Below, piece after piece: positions 6,468 to 10,494 of a stretch of 10,494 nucleotides of DNA. Below the pieces are notes generated by a model. That model saw nothing but the letters and a program-made list of their open reading frames with translations. It was not told where the DNA came from and made no database searches. The stretch is taken from contig PXBM01000276.1 in assembly GCA_003566935.1 (NCBI GenBank), positions 1 through 10,494 of the forward strand. The letters are read 5' to 3'. Made by a program: the position numbers and the translations under genes. This DNA comes from Syntrophomonadaceae bacterium. GTDB lineage: Bacteria; Bacillota; Dethiobacteria; DTU022. Every line of letters begins with the position of its first letter. The first letter of the stretch is position 1.

Positions 6468-6472
6468 AGTGG
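6446..6472 (+). promoter_or_regulatory. MraZ operator: three AAAGTGG direct repeats, 10-base period
   Basis: AAAGTGG occurs at 6446-6452, 6456-6462 and 6466-6472, exactly one helical turn apart. MraZ proteins bind arrays of short direct repeats at 10-base period before mraZ: TGGG-N5 repeats in E. coli, and AAAGTG(T/G) repeats in Mycoplasma gallisepticum as I recall it. A degenerate copy (AATGTGG, 6416-6422) is in the same 10-base phase. The array ends 18 bases before the mraZ ribosome binding site. Autorepression of the dcw operon is inferred. Confidence 0.8.
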
Positions 6473-6489
6473 ATGTAAATGCCCCATAC

Positions 6490-6494
6490 GGAGG
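6490..6494 (+). promoter_or_regulatory. Ribosome binding site fixing the mraZ start
   Basis: GGAGG, seven bases before ATG at 6502, gives the family N-terminus MFTGEYQHTLDGKGR. An earlier in-frame GTG at 6469 would add 11 residues not conserved in the family, lies within the third MraZ box, and has no ribosome binding site. Confidence 0.85.
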
Positions 6495-6501
6495 CGAACA
6501 T

Positions 6502-6933
6502 ATGTTTACAGGCGAATATCAACATACCTTGGATGGAAAAGGCAGAGTCATTATTCCCTCAAAGCTTCGCGATGGATTAGGTGACCGTTTTGTTATTACC
6601 CGTGGTCTTGACCAGTGCCTTTTCGTTTATCCAAATTCCGAGTGGGTTCGCCTGGAGCAAAAGTTGAAGCAGCTGCCTTTCACCAAGAGCGATTCCCGGG
6701 CTTTTACTCGTCTCTTCTTTTCCGGGGCAATGGAAGTAGAGGCCGACAGGCAGGGACGTGTTTTGATTCCCAACAACCTGCGGGAGTATGCGGGTATTGA
6801 AAAAGAAGTTATGTTTATTGGTGTATCAAACCGGGTTGAAGTATGGAGTGAAGATGCATGGAAGGGATATTTCGACCAGGCAAATGAAAATTATGAAGAG
6901 CTTGCCGAGAAACTGGTTGATTTTGACCTGTAA
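6502..6933 (+). CDS. mraZ: Transcriptional regulator MraZ
   Basis: DNA-binding regulator of the division and cell wall cluster; it binds repeats in front of its own gene and in E. coli represses the operon, its overproduction being countered by RsmH. The 143-residue length is typical. The protein is two SpoVT/AbrB-like halves, each with the DxxxR signature: DGKGRVIIPSKLR (11-23) and DRQGRVLIPNNLR (82-94). It probably assembles into a ring that contacts successive repeats. Start is ATG 6502 after GGAGG at 6490-6494. rsmH follows after 15 bases and is almost certainly co-transcribed. Confidence 0.96.
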   Translation: MFTGEYQHTLDGKGRVIIPSKLRDGLGDRFVITRGLDQCLFVYPNSEWVRLEQKLKQLPFTKSDSRAFTRLFFSGAMEVEADRQGRVLIPNNLREYAGIEKEVMFIGVSNRVEVWSEDAWKGYFDQANENYEELAEKLVDFDL

Positions 6934-6948
6934 AAGCGAGGTATTGTT

Positions 6949-7884
6949 TTGGTTGAACTTCACCTGCCGGTTATGGAAAAAGAAGTAATTCAGCAACTTG
7001 ACTGCCATCCCGGTGGGGTTTATGTAGATGCAACTGTCGGAGATGGTGGTCATGCAGAGTCAATTCTGAAGAATCTTGGAAGTGAAGGCCGCTTAATTGG
7101 AATTGACTGGGATGAGGATGCTCTGCAAAGGGCAGATGACAGGTTAAAGAAATACAGCAAGCAGTTAACGCTTGTTCACGCAGACTACACGAGGCTGCAG
7201 GAAGTTTTAAGTGAAGCCGGATTTCCAGAAGTCGATGGTATCCTGATTGACCTTGGGGCTTCAACGCTGCAGCTGATGGATGCCGATAGAGGATTCTCAA
7301 TTCATCATGAAGGCGATTTAGACATGCGCATGGATCGCCGCCGTTCTTTGACAGCTAAAGAGATTGTTAACCATTATTCCGCCGATCAATTGGCCAAAGT
7401 GTTTTTTCGCTTTGGCGAAGAGCGTTTTTCCAGGCGTATTGCAGCAAGAATAGTGCGGGAGCGCGAAAAGAAAGACTCCATTAACAGCAGCAGTGAACTT
7501 GCCGAAATAGTAAAAGCTGCCGTACCGGCCCGCTACCGCCGCCAGGGAGGGCATCCGGCCCGCAGGGTTTTTCAGGCCCTTCGCCTTGCAGTAAACGAGG
7601 AGCTTGAAAACATTACCACTGTTCTGCCCCAGGCCGTAAAAAGCCTGGCGCCGGAAGGTAGACTTGCCGTTATTGCTTACCATTCACTGGAAGACCGCCT
7701 CGTAAAAAAATATTTTCGTGAGATATCAGGGCACTGCAGTTGTCCTCCAAATTTGCCCTGCGCTTGCCGGTCTCAGGCACAAATTGAAGTGCTAACCGGT
7801 AAAGCAGTAAAACCAACAACCAGGGAAGTTGATAGTAATCCCAGGGCACGCAGCGCAAGGCTACGAGCTGCTAAAAAAATGTAG
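6949..7884 (+). CDS. rsmH: 16S rRNA (cytosine-1402-N4)-methyltransferase RsmH (MraW)
   Basis: Uses S-adenosylmethionine to N4-methylate C1402 of 16S rRNA in the ribosomal P site. 311 residues, normal length. Seen: SAM-binding motif I VDATVGDGGHAES (26-38), DLGASTLQL (a variant of the common DLGVSSPQL) followed by RGFSIHHEGDLDMRMDR, FSRRIAARIV, GGHPARRVFQALRLAVNEEL, HSLEDRLVKKYF (245-256), a cysteine-containing CSCPPNLPCAC segment and the conserved tail NPRARSARLRA. The start is TTG at 6949 with GAGG at 6938-6941 (seven bases spacing), giving LVELHLPVMEKEV, which fits the family N-terminus. Second gene of the dcw cluster; ftsL follows after 29 bases. Confidence 0.96.
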   Translation: MVELHLPVMEKEVIQQLDCHPGGVYVDATVGDGGHAESILKNLGSEGRLIGIDWDEDALQRADDRLKKYSKQLTLVHADYTRLQEVLSEAGFPEVDGILIDLGASTLQLMDADRGFSIHHEGDLDMRMDRRRSLTAKEIVNHYSADQLAKVFFRFGEERFSRRIAARIVREREKKDSINSSSELAEIVKAAVPARYRRQGGHPARRVFQALRLAVNEELENITTVLPQAVKSLAPEGRLAVIAYHSLEDRLVKKYFREISGHCSCPPNLPCACRSQAQIEVLTGKAVKPTTREVDSNPRARSARLRAAKKM

Positions 7885-7913
7885 AGTAGGCTGAGCAGAA
7901 AGAAGGTGAGAAA

Positions 7914-8300
7914 ATGCAGCATGCCAGAAAATTGTCCCACTTAAATCGTCCGGCAGTGCCACAACCGGGCGGAAGTCCTGTCACCAGGCCGCAGCCCGGG
8001 GATAGGCTAAAGAAAGTAAAATTTTTATTAATTCTATTAACGTGTTTCATGCTCAGTATTGCCGTGGTTGCCCAGTATTCATCAATGGTTGTCATGAATT
8101 ATCGTTTGAGCTCAGCTCGCGCTGAGCTGACAGAAGTCCGTGAAGTGACCAGGGTGCTGGAGCTCGAGGCAGCGCAGCTTGGTTCAATAGGACGAATCGA
8201 ACAGATAGCTCGCAGTGAACTTGGTATGGTGGAACCTGAAATAAGTCAGCTCAGGGTGATAACCGCTAACAGAGGTATAGCAAGTCGACAGGGAGAGTGA
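7914..8300 (+). CDS. ftsL: Cell division protein FtsL
   Basis: Small bitopic membrane protein of the divisome; with FtsB/DivIC and FtsQ/DivIB it activates the FtsW-FtsI septal synthase. 128 residues: a basic, proline-rich cytoplasmic N-terminus (1-36), one membrane helix (about 37-57), then an external coiled-coil-like segment (RLSSARAELTEVREVTRVLELEA broken into heptads, about 64-90) and the family's ending IARSELGMVEPEISQLRVI (98-116). Identification rests on this architecture and the position between rsmH and the PBP gene, as sequence conservation in FtsL is low. ATG 7914 is preceded by AAGGTGAG (7903-7910 region). Its TGA (8298-8300) overlaps a possible GTG start of the next gene. A perfect 8-bp inverted repeat lies in the coding sequence at 8109-8128. 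Confidence 0.88.
   Translation: MQHARKLSHLNRPAVPQPGGSPVTRPQPGDRLKKVKFLLILLTCFMLSIAVVAQYSSMVVMNYRLSSARAELTEVREVTRVLELEAAQLGSIGRIEQIARSELGMVEPEISQLRVITANRGIASRQGE
8109..8128 (+). repeat. Perfect 8-bp inverted repeat inside ftsL
   Basis: AGCTCAGC (8109-8116) and GCTGAGCT (8121-8128) are exact reverse complements around a four-base loop, TCGC. There is no T-run after it, so it is not a terminator. It encodes part of the segment just outside the FtsL membrane helix. Function unknown; may be chance. Confidence 0.6.
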
Positions 8301-8305
8301 AGTTT

Positions 8306-10081
8306 ATGGCGGAGTTTCCGGTAACCAGGGCTATAGTTCGAAGAAGGCTAATTGCCATTTTTATTTTAACGGTGCTGGTGACTATACTTTTAATCAGCAG
8401 ACTGGCCTGGATCCAGATAGTCCAGGCGGATAAATTATACGAACAAGCCTGGGAACAATGGAGTCATAATGTGCCGATAAGTACAGCCCGGGGTTCGATC
8501 TATGACAGCCAGGGCAGGCTCCTCGCGGGAAGTACATCAGTAAATACAGTGGCTGCTATACCTCCTCAAATAGATAACCCGGAGGCTGTGGCTGGCGCAC
8601 TCGCACCTATACTGGAAATGGACGCTCAGCGAATATATGAATTAATCACCATGGATCGCAGTGCTATTTATATCAAGAGAAAGGTTGATCCTGATGTGTC
8701 AGAGGCGGTCAGGGAAATGAATATTCCGGGAATAATATTTTTTAACGAAGAAAAACGTTATTATCCGGGTGATAATTTGGCTTCCCAGGTTCTTGGGTTC
8801 GTAGGTATGGACCAGGGGCTGGCCGGAGTGGAAAGCTATTATGAAGATTACCTTAGTGGTAGTGAAGGCAGGATGCTGTATCCGGCAGATGGCAGAGGTA
8901 AACAGTTACCGCACACATTTAGCCGATACACGCTTCCACAGCAGGGATACGATTTGCACCTGGCAATTGATGAATCAATTCAGCATATTGTAGAAAGGGA
9001 GTTGGCCCGGGTAATGGAAACTTCTGCACCAAAGCAGGCGATAGCCCTGGTTTTGGATCCGCAAAATGGTGCTGTACTGGCTGCTGCAGCTAAGCCTGAC
9101 TATAGTCCCAGTACTTACGAATTATATAGTCCGGAAAGCTGGTCCCTGGCACCGATTACATCTTCATTTGAGCCCGGCTCTACCTTCAAGATGGTGACTT
9201 TGGCTGCAGTAGTTGAAGAAGGGCTCTTTAATCCTGACGAAGTTCATCATTGCCCAGGCTATACAACCGTTAATGGAAACCGGATTCATTGTTGGACGGT
9301 AGATCGCGGAGGCCACGGAAATATATCTTTTTACGAATCTGTTGGCGGATCATGTAACCCTGCTTTTATTGAGCTCGGTCAGAGGCTCGGCAAAGAAAAG
9401 CTTTTTCAATATCTGGATGCTTTCGGCTTCGGTCAGGTTACAGGTATAGATTATCCTGGAGAAGGCAGTGGTATGATTTTTAGCCTCGATCAGGTTGGCC
9501 CGATGGAACTGGCTACTACCACCTTTGGCCAGGGCATATCTGTTACACCGATTCAACAAGTTATGGCAGTAACAGCGATGATAAACGGAGGCTACCTTTA
9601 TCAGCCTTACATTGTAGAAGAGATAACCGATCAGGATGGTAACTCTTTAATGAAAAGAAAGCCGGAAGTAATCAGGCAGGTTGTATCGGAAGAAACTTCG
9701 GCCCAGCTGGTAGATATGATGGAAAGTGTTGTCCTCGACGGCACTGGTTATGCAGCCGCGATTGAAGGCTACAGGGTAGCCGGTAAGACCGGGACGGCAG
9801 AAAAGGTGGATGAAAGCGGGAACTACAGCGGCAGCGATTATATCTACTCACTGGTTGGGTTTGCCCCGGTCGAAAATCCTCAGCTGGTATTATATGTTGC
9901 AGTTGACGGAGTTACAAGGGGGCCTCGCCTGGGAGTGCATACCAGTGCTCCGTTATTTAAAAATATCATGGAAGATTCCCTTAATTACCTGCAGGTTAGC
10001 CCCTCGCCAACACAAGAACATACAGGCGGGGAAGTTGAAGAATACGAAGATCAGGAGCTCGAAGAACAGGAAGAACACTGA
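8306..10081 (+). CDS. ftsI: Class B penicillin-binding protein (septal peptidoglycan transpeptidase, FtsI/PbpB type)
   Basis: Cross-links peptidoglycan with FtsW at the septum; beta-lactam target. Numbered from the GTG at 8297 it has 594 codons (591 from ATG 8306). One N-terminal membrane anchor (about 18-37), PBP dimerisation domain (RGSIYDSQGRLLA, about 65-230) and transpeptidase domain with all three catalytic motifs: STFK (S295, K298), SCN (352-354) and KTG (497-499). There is no C-terminal PASTA domain, unlike many Firmicute PbpB and SpoVD proteins; instead the protein ends in a glutamate-rich tail (about 575-594). Start choice: the GTG at 8297 overlaps the ftsL stop but has GGAG (8292-8295) only one base before it; ATG 8306 has ten bases of spacing and is preferred. 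A sporulation (SpoVD) role cannot be excluded by sequence, but the place beside ftsL favours division. Confidence 0.92.
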   Translation: MAEFPVTRAIVRRRLIAIFILTVLVTILLISRLAWIQIVQADKLYEQAWEQWSHNVPISTARGSIYDSQGRLLAGSTSVNTVAAIPPQIDNPEAVAGALAPILEMDAQRIYELITMDRSAIYIKRKVDPDVSEAVREMNIPGIIFFNEEKRYYPGDNLASQVLGFVGMDQGLAGVESYYEDYLSGSEGRMLYPADGRGKQLPHTFSRYTLPQQGYDLHLAIDESIQHIVERELARVMETSAPKQAIALVLDPQNGAVLAAAAKPDYSPSTYELYSPESWSLAPITSSFEPGSTFKMVTLAAVVEEGLFNPDEVHHCPGYTTVNGNRIHCWTVDRGGHGNISFYESVGGSCNPAFIELGQRLGKEKLFQYLDAFGFGQVTGIDYPGEGSGMIFSLDQVGPMELATTTFGQGISVTPIQQVMAVTAMINGGYLYQPYIVEEITDQDGNSLMKRKPEVIRQVVSEETSAQLVDMMESVVLDGTGYAAAIEGYRVAGKTGTAEKVDESGNYSGSDYIYSLVGFAPVENPQLVLYVAVDGVTRGPRLGVHTSAPLFKNIMEDSLNYLQVSPSPTQEHTGGEVEEYEDQELEEQEEH

Positions 10082-10093
10082 GGAGGAAGTTGT

Positions 10094-10494
10094 TTGAAGC
10101 TGACGGGAAGCGAAATAATCGAAGCCTGCACGAGCAAGTTGCTTCAGGGCGATCCTGGTAAGCAGCTATCCGGTGTCACTATTGATTCACGGGAAGTGAA
10201 GCCGGGCGATCTATTCATTCCTTTTATCGGTGAACACACGGACGGTCATTTATATATAAAGCAGGCTGTTGATGCCGGGGCAGTTGGGGCTTTTCACCAT
10301 TTGGACAAACCAGTTGATGAGCAGCTGCCCGAAGACTTTCTTTTGATCGGGATAGAAGATTCTCTGACAGCACTGCAGCAGCTGGCTGCATCTTACCGGG
10401 AACGTTTCGAACTACCTGTTATTGGTATCACGGGTAGCAGCGGCAAAACAACTACTAAAGATTTCATCGCGGGAGTTCTATCCGTCAAGTATAA
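10094..10494 (+). CDS. murF: UDP-MurNAc-tripeptide--D-Ala-D-Ala ligase MurF, 5' part only
   Basis: Adds D-Ala-D-Ala to the UDP-MurNAc-tripeptide in the last cytoplasmic step of the peptidoglycan precursor. Only about 133 codons lie in the window; the frame is open to the right edge. Seen: Mur N-terminal domain (GVTIDSREVKPGDLFIPFIG at 27-46, DGHLYIKQAVDAGAVGAF at 50-67), DSLTALQQLAASYRERF (89-105) and the ATP-binding loop GITGSSGKTTTKDF (111-124). The TTTKD after the P-loop and the ALQ-LA-YR-RF stretch favour MurF over MurE, whose loop usually reads GTNGKTTT. Start TTG 10094 is preceded by AGGAGG (10081-10086) with seven bases of spacing; the AGGAGG begins at the last base of the PBP stop codon, so the two genes are translationally close. 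Confidence 0.9.
   Translation, partial: MKLTGSEIIEACTSKLLQGDPGKQLSGVTIDSREVKPGDLFIPFIGEHTDGHLYIKQAVDAGAVGAFHHLDKPVDEQLPEDFLLIGIEDSLTALQQLAASYRERFELPVIGITGSSGKTTTKDFIAGVLSVKY

Noticed and set aside
6469..6501. Earlier mraZ start at GTG 6469
   Set aside because: It lies inside the operator repeats and adds residues not found in the family; ATG 6502 has GGAGG at ideal spacing.
1..10494. CRISPR array, insertion sequence, tRNA or rRNA genes
   Set aside because: No regularly spaced long repeats, transposase genes with terminal repeats, or tRNA/rRNA sequences were recognised by eye.

Overview
The window is chromosomal housekeeping DNA from a low-to-medium GC, Gram-positive-type bacterium, most likely a Firmicute of the Clostridia, perhaps a syntrophic or Desulfotomaculum-like lineage. 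The lineage is inferred from gene order (rel-dtd-hisS-aspS, then a 6S RNA gene just after aspS as in Bacillus), strong GGAGG-type ribosome binding sites, and heavy use of TTG starts (dtd, mgtE, rsmH and murF all appear to begin with TTG). All genes are on the + strand and no mobile element was seen.

Region 1 (1-4502): the 3' part of a long RelA/SpoT-family (p)ppGpp synthetase/hydrolase gene, then dtd (D-aminoacyl-tRNA deacylase), then one uninterrupted 1032-codon frame that joins a complete histidyl-tRNA synthetase to a complete aspartyl-tRNA synthetase through a linker of about 23 residues. These are normally two adjacent genes, so the fusion is the most unusual protein feature here. An in-frame GTG preceded by a GGAG site lies exactly where a free AspRS would begin, so the locus may make both a fused and a separate AspRS.

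Region 2 (4503-4823): no protein gene. It holds a well-formed 6S RNA gene with its own promoter (TTGCGA, 17 bases, extended TATGAT), a long rod structure with a large central bubble, and a T-run at its end. A second extended -10 promoter right after the T-run should drive mgtE.

Region 3 (4824-6501): mgtE, a CBS-domain magnesium channel/transporter, then about 350 bases without a convincing gene. This stretch holds a weak terminator candidate and, just before mraZ, three AAAGTGG repeats at an exact 10-base period that look like the MraZ operator.

Region 4 (6502-10494): the start of the division and cell wall (dcw) cluster: mraZ, rsmH (mraW), ftsL, a class B penicillin-binding protein (ftsI/pbpB type) and the 5' part of murF. 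Spacing is tight, consistent with one operon under MraZ autoregulation. murE, which commonly sits between the PBP gene and murF, is not there.

Together the window covers stringent response, proofreading and charging of tRNA, global RNA polymerase control, magnesium uptake, and septal peptidoglycan synthesis. No wholly new system was found; the points worth checking are the HisRS-AspRS fusion with its internal start, the 6S/mgtE promoter arrangement, and the MraZ box array.
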